Of a stretch of 35,061 nt of DNA, positions 1 to 10,836 are shown piece after piece. The notes beneath the pieces were generated by a model, which had not been told where the DNA came from, ran no database searches, and was given only the letters and a program-made list of their open reading frames with translations. This DNA is from Flammeovirgaceae bacterium (GTDB taxonomy: Bacteria > Bacteroidota > Bacteroidia > Cytophagales > Cyclobacteriaceae), in NCBI GenBank assembly GCA_016709845.1, contig JADJMA010000018.1:1-35061 (forward strand). The letters are read 5' to 3'. A program made the translations under genes and the position numbers. Position 1 is the first letter of the stretch. Every line of letters starts with the position of its first letter.

Positions 1-224
1 AATCTTTGGTGGCCTTGTAGTTAATCCCTCCTTTGTATTCGTAATAATGAAAGTCATTGTAAAATTTCAGTGAGCGGAGTTGCGCTTCTCCAAATAGACT
101 CCATTTTTTACTTACTGTATACTTGGCATTTATAATATTCCAGCTTCCTATGTCTGTTTTTTGTGTATAACCAATGCCGGATGAGAGTAGGACTATCGTT
201 ATCGTGGTTAAAAGTGATTTCCAT
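1..224 (-). CDS. DUF2490-type outer-membrane protein, N-terminal part (runs off the window, frameshifted start)
   Basis: Only the first ~74 codons are inside the window. Read from the ATG at 222-224 the frame closes quickly. Dropping one G of the GG after the ATG (plus-strand cc at 221-222) gives MKSLLTTITIVLLSSG, a signal peptide. It is followed by a stretch with SWNIINAKYTVSKKWSLF, then GEAQLRS and YYEYKGGINY. That pattern (W, AK, KKW, LFGE, QLRS) is what I know from DUF2490 beta-barrel proteins of Bacteroidota, whose function is not established. It starts 13 bp after the stop of the MscS gene, so the two are probably co-transcribed. The extra G is most likely a sequence error. The family call comes from memory of the pattern, not from a search. 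Confidence 0.6.
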
Positions 225-237
225 TATTATCCGTTTC

Positions 238-747
238 TTAAGATGACTGATACCGATTTTGAAGAATTAACGTGTTGGGGATAGTTACTGTTTCTCCTGT
301 TGATGTTTTTAAATGGACAAAGAAGTAGGTGAGTTCGGTTATTTCACCTTCAAAGGGGTAGTCTTTGTCTAGTATTTTGATGGTGTCTCCGGGTTTTAAG
401 GGGTGGTTAAAAAACAGTATGATGCTGGAGGTGATATTGGATAGTAAGGACCATTGTGCGAAAAAGGCAATCCCTAATGCGGTAAGGATTGTACTGACGA
501 AAGCGAGGATTTCACTTTGTTTGAACCCCCAGATTCCGGCTAAAAAGATTCCCGATATAATGGTCGTGAATATGTGGAGTCCTTTTATGATAAACTTCCT
601 TCTTGGCCTCTGAATTGGTGTGTTTTTTAGTGAGTTGTTGATAATGATTTTTATGGAGAAATGAGATATTACAAATGCGACTATTACGATAATACTCTCC
701 AGTATTTGTATGTTTTCAGTTCCCATATTTTCTTTTGGTTTGGTCAA
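238..747 (-). CDS. Small MscS-family mechanosensitive ion channel
   Basis: This 169-residue protein is intact. It has a hydrophobic segment at about residues 15-37, a second at about 51-75, and a pore-like third helix that ends in the MscS signature AQWSLLSNITSSIILFFNHP followed by LKPGDTIKI. The last part, through TIPNTLIL, is the start of the MscS beta domain, and the protein stops there. It therefore lacks the large cytoplasmic C-terminal vestibule of E. coli MscS (286 residues). Short versions like this are common in Bacteroidota. The role would be release of solutes through the inner membrane on osmotic down-shock. The DUF2490 gene follows 13 bp downstream. The 97-bp stretch between this start and the upstream PorP gene holds nothing else I can name. 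Confidence 0.85.
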   Translation of the reverse strand: MTKPKENMGTENIQILESIIVIVAFVISHFSIKIIINNSLKNTPIQRPRRKFIIKGLHIFTTIISGIFLAGIWGFKQSEILAFVSTILTALGIAFFAQWSLLSNITSSIILFFNHPLKPGDTIKILDKDYPFEGEITELTYFFVHLKTSTGETVTIPNTLILQNRYQSS

Positions 748-844
748 TTTAAATACTAAGTAAAATCCACGTTATTAACGAAGATGAATATAGGCATTAT
801 TTCCAATACCTTGAAAATATGTTTGCATTAGCAATAGCAATTAT

Positions 845-1725
845 CTATCTGGAGAATCTTGACGGACCTGCTTCGGGAAGACAGAACCTCAGGAAGATTT
901 CATGCGCTCAAAACCGTTGCTGTATTCGCTGAGTCCGGAAGCATTAAAATCAAAGGCATAACCCAGTGAATACTGGTCCCAGTCTAGCATCATTTAGTTG
1001 GTTCCCCAGGGAGTATTATTCCATTGGTGCCGGTGATGCCGATTTCTGCAGAGGCAAATGCACTCCAGCGCACCGGTAGCTTGTCGGTGTTTTCGGTAAA
1101 GAAGGAATTGTTGGGTCGGTTAAGATGATATCCTGAGATCCCAGCATTTATAATCCTTGTATCACTTTGTGAAAAAATGCGGCCTTTTCGTTTATAAGTG
1201 TAAAGGAGTCCTGCGCCTACATCGAGGTAGCGAAACTCTGCTGTTTCAAATGCTTCTCCATTTCCTATTGATGGATCATACGTTGTTCCGTTAAACTGCG
1301 TGGCCCATTGTCCTTCTTGTGCCCGAATGGCCCGCTGTCCATATCCAATACTGAGCGCTGCACCGATCTTGCTTTCACGACTCAGCTGTATATGATCTGC
1401 AATGATGACGGAAAGATTATTGCCTGTTATTCGTGGATTTCCTGCTCTATCGTTAGTAAACTGTATGCCTATTGCTAAACTGTTTCCGGTATTTCTGCGT
1501 TCAGCGGTGATGCGTGAATGGAATCCCAGACTTGTAGTCGTGATGGGGTCTCTAAACTGCTCCATTGGTTGCGATAGTTTAATGTGGCTTCTTTTTATAA
1601 TTAGCACCTGCAAAAGCTGGATTTAATACAAGCGGATTTCTTTCTGCAAACGAAAAATGGATGTCCTGGCTAACACATGGTAGGCAGGATAGTAGCAATA
1701 TCAGTGTAGTGGAAAGTGTTTTCAT
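845..1725 (-). CDS. PorP/SprF family type IX secretion outer-membrane protein (four frameshifts)
   Basis: Pieced together across frames, the gene starts MKTLSTTLILLLSCLPC (signal peptide), continues with NPLVLNPAFAGA and ATLNYRNQWSS, and ends DWDQYSLGYAFDFNASGLS followed by HEIFLRF. All are hallmarks of PorP/SprF proteins, beta-barrel partners that help T9SS substrates reach or stay on the surface. The total of about 294 residues fits the family. Frame is lost near 1600 (run of A), 1555 (run of T), 1005 and 908; one base restores it each time. It lies 5 bp downstream of the giant type B sorting-domain gene, the usual arrangement for an SprF-like protein and its cognate adhesin. The only long single-frame piece is 990-1613. 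Confidence 0.8.
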
Positions 1726-1730
1726 TTAAT

Positions 1731-4700
1731 TTATTTTACGAGTGTGATGGTTCCTGATTTCCGTACTGTATTGCCATCGAGTTGTTTTACAAATAGCCGG
1801 TAAGTGTATGCGCCGGTAGTAAGTTCTTTTCCTTCAAATGTTCCGTCCCAGCATTGTTGTGGATTGTTCGTGCTGAAAATCTTTTGTCCCCATCTGCTGT
1901 AGACAGCAAATTCCATTTCTGCTATGCAGTTACTGTAGATGCAAACGGTTTCGTTTTTCTCAGGTCCATTGCCGTTAGGGGAGAATATTGTGGGTATAAA
2001 GACTTCGTTGCATTCATAGTCTATGATCACACGTATGCTTTCGGTGGCAGTGCATCCGTTTTCGTCAGTGCCCGTTACTGTATAGGTGGTGTTTACCAGA
2101 GGAGAAGCAGTGTTTGTGGGGCAATTGGTACAACTTAATCCGGTCGCCGGCGTCCAATTATAACTGATAGCTCCACTTGCACTGAGTTGTACACTCTGTC
2201 CCTGGCTGATTGTTTGAGGTGATGGGGTAGTGGTGATTATCGGTGGGGGTACCTCTGTGATCAATACCTGACTCGTGCTGGTGCACCCGTTGTTGTCTGT
2301 GATGGTTACCGTATAAGTACCGCTGAGCAGGTTGTTAATCGGGTTTCCGTTACTTCCTGTCGACCATGTGTAGGTGTAAGGAGTTGCACTTCCGGTCGGG
2401 GTAAGTTGAACACTTCCTTTTCCTTTCGAACAGGTGTCGGGGATGGTACTAGCGTTTACGCCGGGAGCAGTGTTGATCGTTAAATTAACAGTGACAATAC
2501 TATCACATCCGTTGACAGCTGTATACGTGTTGGAGTAATTTCCACTTTGTGTATAGATCGTTCCCCAGTTCGCCGTGTAGGTGCTGCATGCGCTGACTGT
2601 TTGCGGTGGAGTTGTAATGCTGTTGTTGATGGTGAGATTAATGGTGACAATACTATCACAACCATTCACTGCAGTGTAAGTGTTGGAAGTAATTTCCGCT
2701 TTGTGTATAGACCGTTCCCCAGTTCGCCGTGTAGGTACTGCAGGCGCTTACTGTCTGCGGTGGTGTATTGATGCTGTTGTTAATAGTTAGATTGACGGTG
2801 ACTATACTGTCGCAGCCGTTCGTGGCGGTGTAGGTGTTGCTGTATGTGCCGCTTTGAGTATAGGCTGTGCCCGGGGTGCAGTGTAGGTGCTGCAGGCACT
2901 GATTGTTTGTGGTGGTGTGTTAATGCTGGTGTTGATGGTGAGATTGATGTTGACAATACTATCACATCCGTTGGTCGCCGTGTAGGTGTTGCTGTATGTT
3001 CCGCTTTGATTATAGACTGTACCCCACGGTGCAGTGTAGAAGGTGCTGCAGGCGCTGACAGTCTGAGGCGGAGTGTTGATGCTGTTGTTGATAGTGAGAT
3101 TGATCGTAACAATACTATCGCATCCGTTCGTGGCCGTGTAAGGTGTTGCTGTAAGTTCCGCTTTGTGTATAAACTGTTCCCCATTGTGCAGTGTAGGTGC
3201 TGCAGGCGCTTACTGTCTGCGGAGGAGTGTTGATGCTGTTGTTGATAGTGAGATTGATCGTAACAATACTATCGCATCCGTTCGTGGCCGTGTATGTATT
3301 GCTGTAAGTACCACTTTGATTGTAGACCGTTCCCCACGGTGCAGTGTAGGTACTGCATGCGCTTACTGTCTGCGGTGGAGTATTGAAGCTGCTGTTGATA
3401 GTGAGATTGATCGTAACAATACTATCACATCCATTCGTCGCCGTGTAGGTGTTACTGTATGTTCCACTTTGATTGTAGACTGTTCCCCAAGGCGCAGTGA
3501 ATGTACTGCAGCTACTTACAGTCTGAGGTGGGTTGTTGAATACTGAATTTACAGTCAGATTGATTGTTATGACACTGTCGCAATTTGCTGTGTTAGGAAT
3601 AGTGTCTGTATAAGTACCACTGATAGTAAACGAATTCCCGCTTGGTGAGGTGTAGTTTCCGCAACTGGTAACATTGATAGTTGCTGAGCTGGCCGTACAA
3701 TTATCGTAACATATGTAGACTAAGCCATTTCCTCCGTTTTGATTGTCGATTCCTGTTGCTGTTCCCGGGTAGCTTGTTAATACCGGATCACTTGCATTCG
3801 CCGGTGTGCCAAAAAATCCTGCAGTAGTCATGGTGCCGGTTACTCCTGTACAACTAGTGCAGATATATCCGCTTCCGCCTCCTCCGGTACTACCAACACC
3901 GAAAGCATCCGTCGTGACTTCCTCCGCCACCTCCGCCGAAGAAACCGTCTCCACCACCTCCGCCACCGGTACGATCATGATTCCGCCTCCCAAATCAGTA
4001 GCGCCCGATCCTCCTTGTAGTGAACTACCTGCTGTGCCATTTACCGGGTGTCCGCATATGGTGTTAGAAGATGCTGCGCCACCTCCGGTTTGAGTACCTC
4101 CAAATCCGTTTAAGTTAAAACTATTACTCACGGGTGTGAATTCGGCATCTGATCCTCCCCCGCCACCACCTGAACGATTGTAGGCACTACCTCCGCCACC
4201 ACCTGCAATTCCGATGGTGACACCTGCAATTTTTATTTCTGAACGGCCACCACCTCCGCCAGCTCCTCCTACATTTACTCCGTTTTCTATCCGATCGCCT
4301 GAACCGCCGTTTCCTCCATTGGGCCATCCACCATTTCCGCCGAAACTTCCTCCTGCAGAGATGCCTCCTCCGCCAACAATAATGTCGAGAACTTGTCCCG
4401 GTATTACTGCAACCGCAAGTTCGGTGAATCCGCCACCACCGCCTGCATTGTTGGTTTGATCAGGACCGCCTCCGCCTGCAGCACCCCACATTTTAACCCG
4501 CAGTGTGTCGACACCAGAAGGTACTGTCCATTGTTGTGTAGCGCCGGTATATGTAAAGCCAATACAATTGCCGGGAATCGGATTGCAATTTGCTACATTG
4601 ATAGTGTCGAATACAGTGTCGGTGATGCAATCAAAGTTGTATATAGCTTGAACAATGTACTGCCCCGGTTGATTGTAGGTAAAGGATACCGGTGTATTCG

Positions 4701-5943
4701 GAGTGGCATTGATGACGTTGAGATTGCCTGCAGATGGATCACCGAAATTCCATCTGATGATTTGTGTGATGTTTAATCCGGTGAGATTGAATTGCACACT
4801 GTTTCCCGTGCAAGGTGTGTTGGTGCTGGCGGTTATCTCGGGAGAAAATACATCCAGGTAGATGACTTTCATAGGTAGCCCATAACTACTGCCTCCGCCT
4901 GCGAGTCCTACCGTGTTGGCTGCATAACCGCAAAGTGGTACAGGGAAATCAGGGTTTGATATTTCACTGAGACCTCCATCAGCTATGTAAATTTTGCAGT
5001 CTGGCCCAAGTTGTAAGGCGGCACCAAAAGCGTTGGCGACTGTTTGCTGACTGGCCGGAACATTGGGTGCGTTTAAATCGAATTGAAATATTCCGTCGAG
5101 GAGGTTGCTGACGTAGAGGTATTGTCCCGAAGGTGAAAACTCAACTCCATAAACAGATGATCCAATCGGTACGGGCAGACTTAGGTTGGATGAAATGATT
5201 CCATTACTTCGATTGAAGGTCATTACATCTACTGTTCCAAATACGAATGCATTCGCCAGTTTTGTATAGTCAAGGCTGAATTTCATATAGCCGGCACCGT
5301 TAGATGCGGGTGTTCCCGCGGTGGATGTTACAGGGGAAGCGCTGATGCCTGCCGCTGTTACTTCCCACGCCAGATATTGGTTTCCGATAATCTCGCGTGC
5401 TACTAACCAGTATCCGGTTAATGCCGCGTTAGGCGCATAGGCGAGTTTTTCGGCGATGTTGTTATTGCTGATGAGGATGTTCTTCTGTCCGGTTACAATG
5501 TCGCCAAGACCACCGTTTAATGTCATGTCTACAAGGTTTAACCGAAGACCATTGTTGCCGCTTTGTTCGTCTACGGTAAAGACATAATATTGATTAGGGT
5601 TACCGGGACGGGGCATGATGATGGCTGCCGTTGTAGAAGAGGTAAGGGCAGGAGAGCCGCCTAATAATCCGGTTCCGTTGGGCATCGGGTTGTTAAAGCG
5701 ATTCCAGATGGTGATACCATTGGTGTAAAAGAGCAGGCTGCCGGTGTTTTTGTCGGCAACAGAGGCAGAACCTTCACTGGTACTCATGGAACTTCCTGTA
5801 ATTGCGAAGGGGCTTCCGGAATTGAAATCTACGGCAGCGGTATTAAAATACCATTTATTGTTTTGCAAGTTCTGTGCTGGACAAAACAAAGGAATTATCG
5901 CTAGCAGTAGTAATGCTAACCGGGATTGTAGAAGTTGGCTCAT
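1731..5943 (-). CDS. Giant T9SS type B sorting-domain surface protein with PKD, Gly-rich, tandem-repeat and SprB modules (frameshifted)
   Basis: Reassembled length is about 1400 residues. Residues 1-23 are a signal peptide (LALLLLAIIPLFCPAQ). About 25-370 is a propeller-like region with repeated short beta motifs. About 370-455 is a PKD-like domain (IRWNFGDPSAG, FTYNQPGQYIVQAIY). About 480-720 is an extremely Gly-rich domain. Then come eight copies of a ~51-residue Cys-containing repeat (PPQTVSACSTYTAPWGTVY, GCDSIVTINLTIN) and one SprB-like repeat (PYTYTWSTG, SGTYTVTITDNNGC). The C-terminus is a gliding-motility-type CHU_C domain (IPTIFSPNGNG, VYSRWGQKIF, GAYTYRLFVK). This domain directs export by type IX secretion and cell-surface anchoring. 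Frame breaks fall near 2687, 2874, 3140 and, as a compensating pair, near 3905 and 3970. It is probably an adhesin or gliding protein, with the PorP/SprF gene as partner. Confidence 0.85.
2480..3640 (-). repeat. Tandem 153-bp repeats inside the type B sorting-domain gene
   Basis: Eight head-to-tail units encode the Cys-containing repeat. An anchor word in the GCDSIVTI codons recurs at 2501, 2654, 2808, 2960, 3116, 3270, 3423 and 3576. The spacings are 153, 154, 152, 156, 154, 153 and 153 bp. The unit near 3576 is the most divergent. The 154 and 152 spacings coincide with single-base insertions or deletions (near 2687, 2874 and 3140) that break the reading frame. The 156 spacing is an in-frame triplet insertion near 3031. 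Confidence 0.9.
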
Positions 5944-6444
5944 TTAATTGGAAAATGTCAATCTTAACGTAACACCGAAGTATACGAAAGGTTTATTAAG
6001 TTTTGGAAAAAGGTGGATGATTAACGGCAGCGTGTAGACTGGTTTGATGGATAAATTTCAGGGCTTATCATTAAGTTTCATCTTAACTTACCTGTTTTTA
6101 GGCCAGTATTGACGTTTAGAGCCCTTTAGAGAGTTTTTTGGGTTGATGGTGGTTGGTCTTCGCTGGGGTTTTATTCTACTGCTCTGGCCGGTTATTTGCT
6201 TTTGCGTATAAATGGACTCTTCAGGGTGACAACTGAGATTTAACTTTAAAATTTACATTGGAAATACTGGTCAGGTTTGAGGTTTTAAGCGGAAGCCTCA
6301 TTTTGATTTATAAAAATGGAGCGGGATGCTTTCGACGGGATAGTTTTCGTGGCTGCCTCGGCCGGGTTTTTGGTGTTTTTCGACCTTTAGGCAGAGCATG
6401 CACTTCTCCTTAAGCGCATTGTTTATGGCCCGGGATCATTGATT
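5944..6444. other. 500-bp gap with no recognisable gene
   Basis: No open frame here looks like a known protein on either strand. On the minus strand two tiny ORFs stand out: one of about 33 codons, read from the ATG near 6389 down to about 6305, and a 26-codon one starting MRLPLKTSNL that ends near 6228. They have no clear ribosome binding site. Composition is more GC-rich around 6320-6440 than in the flanks. It could hold an RNA or a dispersed repeat. Confidence 0.4.
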
Positions 6445-6958
6445 TTACCAGTGTCCTCCTAATTTCAGGAGGAAAACATAGATCAATAGTAAAATAACAT
6501 TTGTGATGAAATTTGCCCTGATAAAGGAGCGTTGGAAGTGTTCTCGCTGAGATTTGTCTTTCAACGCATAGCGTACAAAGGGGTATTCAATGATAAGTGA
6601 AGCTATAAATGATAGGGCAAAACCAATAAAATGTATGCATTTTATAAACGCCTTCGTGAGAGTGAATGGCCCAGAAATCGTGATTTCCTAATTGGTAGGC
6701 GAAGTAAGGGGCGATGTAATAATAACCGGCAATCATTGAAGCATAGTTGGCTAGAATGACCAATCCTGCTTTATGTGGGAAGCCGCGCCGATGTAGAATG
6801 CGATGTTCTGAATAGCCGATGATTGCGTTTAGCACCAATGCATGGAGCATCCCAAACCACATCATGGGTGATCCGGCGTTTGCCATTGCTGCAAATGGGA
6901 TCAGGATTAAAGAAATTGCCAGGGTCAATGGTAAATGTAGTGCGTTTTTATTGTGCAT
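6445..6958 (-). CDS. Small multi-pass membrane protein of unknown function (one frameshift)
   Basis: The first frame (6587-6958) gives 123 residues. A shift of one base near 6640 opens a second frame that runs through FIGFALSFIASLIIEYPF and ILLLIYVFLLKLGGHW to a TAA at 6445-6447. The restored protein has about 170 residues and five likely membrane segments (about 12-28, 32-50, 66-88, 107-122, 148-165). Polar loops contain GYSEHRILHRRG and ALKDKSQREHFQ. I do not recognise the family. The hydrophobic continuation in the shifted frame is strong evidence that the break is an error or very recent. It is flanked by gaps on both sides, so it is probably transcribed alone. Confidence 0.65.
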
Positions 6959-7172
6959 CCGACGTTGTTGATTGCAAAGTGTCTTGTAAAGATAAAACGA
7001 ATTGCAGGGAAAATGGTGAATGATAACTAAAAAAGTTCAAGTTATTCGAATGTAATACTCTTTTTATGGTATCAATAGAGGTAAAGATATGTAGTGTTCA
7101 ATGAAAATAACAACTGTTTTTGCAGGCAGAACTACTAAAGTTCGCTTGAATAGATTGTTTTAATACTCTTTT

Positions 7173-7496
7173 TCAATTGAATTTTATTGCAATTCCTTTA
7201 TCTATTCCTTTTTTGTTTAGATCAAGAATTAAACCATTGGCATTTGGATAGTCTTTTCGTGCTCTTTTAATCAGGTTTGATCGGATAGACTCATATTGTG
7301 TTCCGCTAACAAATCCTAACTCAACAACTCCAAGGCTGTCATAGTTCATAATAGGTCTGCTGTCGGTGAAGATGTAGAGCCCGTCAATATTAACTACTTC
7401 TGCTGTGGCAGAATTGGGTTGAAAGGTAACTGCTTTAAAGGCGACAAGGGTAGTAAGACTAACTCCCGTTAGGAATCCGAGGAAACTACTTTTCAT
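7173..7496 (-). CDS. Small membrane-anchored or exported conserved protein, unknown function
   Basis: The 107-residue protein is intact. It has an N-terminal hydrophobic segment (SSFLGFLTGVSLTTLVAF) that could be a signal peptide or an anchor. A compact domain of about 70 residues follows, with IDGLYIFTDSRPIM, YDSLGVVELGFVSGTQYE, a basic helix (NLIKRARKDYPNA) and ends GIAIKFN. I have the impression that this domain recurs in Bacteroidota as a hypothetical protein, but I cannot assign a role. No neighbour is close enough to suggest an operon: the gap to 6958 is 214 bp and to 7603 is 106 bp. Confidence 0.65.
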   Translation of the reverse strand: MKSSFLGFLTGVSLTTLVAFKAVTFQPNSATAEVVNIDGLYIFTDSRPIMNYDSLGVVELGFVSGTQYESIRSNLIKRARKDYPNANGLILDLNKKGIDKGIAIKFN

Positions 7497-7602
7497 AGCA
7501 CAATTATATTTAACCGTCAGTGTTTAATCGCTTATTTTCGAAGTAAACAGTTTGACGGGAAAATAGTTTGTGCTTAAGATTATCTGGTTTGATATTGGTG
7601 AA

Positions 7603-9830
7603 TTATTTTACAATAAGCTTACCGGACTTAATTCCTTTTTCAGAAATTAACTTGATGATATAAATTCCAGATGGGATCGTATTAAAATTCAAGTTTATCT
7701 CCTTGGTAGCCTTTACTGTTTGTGTGTAGATATTTTGTCCAAGTAAATTGTTAAGTGTGATTTCTAAATTTCCTTCGTAGTTTTCTGATAGGATCGTTAT
7801 AGCGCCGTCACTTGGGTTGGGGAAGAAATGAAAGTAGGGAGTATTACTCTGCTCAATTAATGCAGTGGTGAGCAAGGTGGGTGAGTCGTTGGGGTTAGCG
7901 ATGTTTGGTGCTTTTACATAGGCAACCACGGCACCTTCGTTCTTAACGGTATTGGTTCCCCAGGACCGCCCAGCACTGCCCCCCATCTCATTGGGTACTC
8001 CTGTATGTTTTCCAACTGCAATGATTCCGGCTGATGTTTTGAACATACCGTTTAAACGCACATTATCTCCTCCTGTTTGTGTAATGGTGTCCCATTGACC
8101 TACTACCAGTGAACTGTAGAGCGGCTTGTCCAGAGTAGATGTGTACTGTCGGATAAAATCGTTCCAGCAAGATTGTCCTCCGTTCGCTTCTTTCACCATC
8201 TTTTGATAAGCATTGGCAGTGGTGATAGTGCGTCGCCCTTTTCCCAATACAACTACTGATCCATCTGCAGTTACTTTCAGCATGTTCTTGGCGAGATAGG
8301 TGGTGTTTACATTGGGCCATCCTGAATTCGGATCAGGCCAGTTGTCGAGGTTGGGATCGGAATGTGCTGTACCTAAACTTGTGGCATTGTTGCTGTATTC
8401 TGCAACATAGGTGCTGTGTAGGAGCGTTGCGTCGAGAGTTTTTAATTTCCCCAGCCAGGAGATATGTATATTACCATTTGTGCCGGTAAAACGATTCTGG
8501 AAGCCGTTGGCGCTGGCGTTGGTTGCTATATTGTTGCCTTCCCATAAGTTTTCTGTGTTGTTTCCATGACAACGTGCACTGATAACAAGTTGTCCTGTAT
8601 TGACCGGTTGCGAATAATCTATGGCAATGGCATCAATGTATTGGTCAGGTGTGGAGTTGGAGGTGTCGCCCGCCGGTGAGACTTCATGATAGAGTCGGGT
8701 CCACCATAAAAGCAATCCATCATTATTCATGGCCATTACGGCTGGCTCGAAATCCGGAAGTCCTCCGGTAGAATACTTTCGCATTGAAGCCTATGTACAT
8801 GTAGTTATTTCGTTTGTCAATGCAAATAGAGGAGGGACCGTAAGTAAATGTTGTGCGGGAGAATAGCCGGTGGCAGGACCGTTCGTAGTGTTTCCTGATT
8901 GTCCGGGATTGCAGGGGCTATCGTACAAGACATCCAAAGGCCATTTCCCTTTTTTCATTCCTCCGTTTCCATCCGGTTCCCAGGTGTCGTAATCCTGTTG
9001 GTTCGTCGATCGTAATTCGCAACGTGTGGCATCTCTCTTAAAAACAATACCACTATAACTTAGACCTGTGATACCTCCGGGATAGTTTGCAGCTGTACCG
9101 TAATATTCACTATTGTTAGTAGTCCAGTGTACTCGCCAGTTATTGACGATATCGTCAGTGCCGTCTGCTTTTAAACGATAAATGGCGGACCAGTTGTAAT
9201 CATGTGCATCACCATAGGCGTAGACTACCTTTCCATCACTTCCTACATCCCATGGCTGATAGATTTTTACATTTTGGCCTGCTTTAGCCTTGATATTTTC
9301 TACCCAGAGAAATCCTGTTGGATTGCCGTTTATAAAATTATTGTTAAGTCTTCCGATAAAATATCCTCCTGTAGTATTGTCTTCGGTGGTCCCGCTAATG
9401 TAAAGGTCTCCGGTGGCTTGTCCCGGCGGGTTGGTAGATTTGATGAACCGGAAGTCTTCTGCTGAATTAACTGGTAAATGGTACACCGCCAGCATGTATT
9501 GTAAGGTGCTGTCAAATTCAATCAGAATAGGAATACGGTTGGTGCCCTGGTTATTGTTTATCCCGGGTTCGGCCATTGTGTAATGGAAACATTTTGAGGA
9601 ATCCATGTCAGATCATCTGCAACACCAATGATCAGGATATGACCATTCGAGATTTGAATGACATCATTAAATGATTCTTTCCCTGCTCCTCCGGCATAGG
9701 TGACAATATTTTGTGATCGTGCATGGTGTGTAATTAAAAGTCCGAAGAAAAGTACGATGAAGTTGAAAAGAGTAGGAGTGTTTCTGTAATTAGCGGAGGT
9801 TTTCATGGGAGAGAAGGCCTTTGCTTTCAT
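7603..9830 (-). CDS. Secreted protein with T9SS type A sorting domain (three frameshifts)
   Basis: Three frames join into one protein of about 740 residues. The N-terminus has a signal peptide (FIVLFFGLLITHHARSQ); the start is either the ATG at 9828-9830 or the ATG at 9801-9803. The body is rich in W, G, N and D and reads like a propeller (VTYAGGAGKESFNDVIQ, GGYFIGRLNN, WDVGSDGKVVYAYGDAHDYN). The last ~75 residues are a type A sorting domain (FFPNPSDGAITI, LNNLLGQNIYTQTV, GIYIIKLISEKG, SGKLIVK). Breaks lie near 9572 (probably a lost G in TGGCC), 8835 and 8785. Between the last two, a third frame reads CIDKRNNYMYIGFNA. It would be exported by type IX secretion; the substrate or ligand is unknown. 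Confidence 0.75.
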
Positions 9831-9978
9831 GGATTTTGATTGTAATGAGGTCTTATGCGTAAACTTGCCATTTTTACGATCAAGTTTTAGAAATCGTTAC
9901 ATAAGTAGAATGGGTTTTAGTTGTATGATTATTTACAGCCTAAATTACGAACCTTCCGTTTTCAAAATTACCGGTTTG

Positions 9979-10788
9979 TTATTTCGAATGAATAATGGCG
10001 ACTCTTTCAGCTGCAACAATTCTGTTTTCCTCTGTGATTACAAGGAAGTAAATCCACTGCTAAAGGTAGATGCATCAAGTAAAATGGACTTTCCCGTTAC
10101 GTTTGTTTTGCTGATAAATTCTTCGTTGGAAAGAATCGTAGATAGTGTAGGTGGCGTTTTTTTTAAATCCTTCGTTATGCGTGATTGTTGCTGTAGAGTT
10201 GATGGGGTTAGGGTAAATGCCTGGCTTTTGAATTATTGGGTTTTCATAAATTACTGTAGTGGTTTGTCCGGTTACTATGCAGTTGTTGGGAGTGCTTTCG
10301 TACGCATAATCTTTAACTGTGAATGATGTTGAGGTAGCCCAAACATCTAGTCGAACCCAGCCATAGTAGGTGTTGGAGCCTGCGATTAATTTTAATGCCA
10401 GATATTTATCTGTTGCACCTACCCAATTGCCAATACTTGTCCCCCAGGCCATTGTTCCAGGATTTATAGAGTCATACCATGTAATACTTGAGTCGCAGAT
10501 GTCAACTCCGGAATTTAATGCCCATGGTAAATATATGCCACCGGACAAGTTTCCGGAATAAGCATTACTGCCTTGCGGTTTGCACATTAGCTGAATGCCC
10601 GGATCAAATTGTATTAGGAAATCTGCATTATTGTCGTTGTTTAAATCCAGGGGATAAGTAACGCTTGGTGTAGCGTCCGGAATGTCAGTGTAAATGACTT
10701 GGGAGAATAATCTGTTGTTTGTTGAGAGAAGTAACAACAAGGTCCATGCAAATACTGTTTTCTTACAAATGGTATTGGTTTGTTTCAT
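9979..10788 (-). CDS. Secreted protein with T9SS type A sorting domain (two frameshifts near the end)
   Basis: The protein begins with a signal peptide (FAWTLLLLLSTNNRLFSQ). Its central domain has alternating beta motifs (DIPDATPSVTYPLDLNND, WVGATDKYLALKLI, YYGWVRLDVWA), typical of secreted Bacteroidota proteins without assigned function. The single long frame stops at 10075. Shifts near 10110 and 10050 let it continue as TGKSILLDASTFSSG and IYFLVITEENRIVAAERV to a TAA at 9979-9981, completing a sorting domain that begins IYPNPINSTATI. About 270 residues in all. It starts 48 bp downstream of the WG-repeat gene at 10837 and could share its transcript. Confidence 0.75.
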
Positions 10789-10836
10789 TGTTTCATTTGT
10801 TTGAGGTGGGTTGTATGTTGGGTGATCGGTTTATTC

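Noticed and set aside
2480..3640. CRISPR-like array
   Set aside because: The 153-bp units are contiguous coding repeats with no spacers of unrelated sequence and no cas genes.
3806..4459. Plus-strand Pro-rich open frames
   Set aside because: They are the complement of the Gly codons in the Gly-rich domain; poly-Pro arises from GGN on the other strand.
9805..10326. 173-codon plus-strand frame
   Set aside because: It overlaps the sorting-domain coding end of the 9979 gene in antisense, has no family resemblance and hydrophobic runs that follow from the complement.
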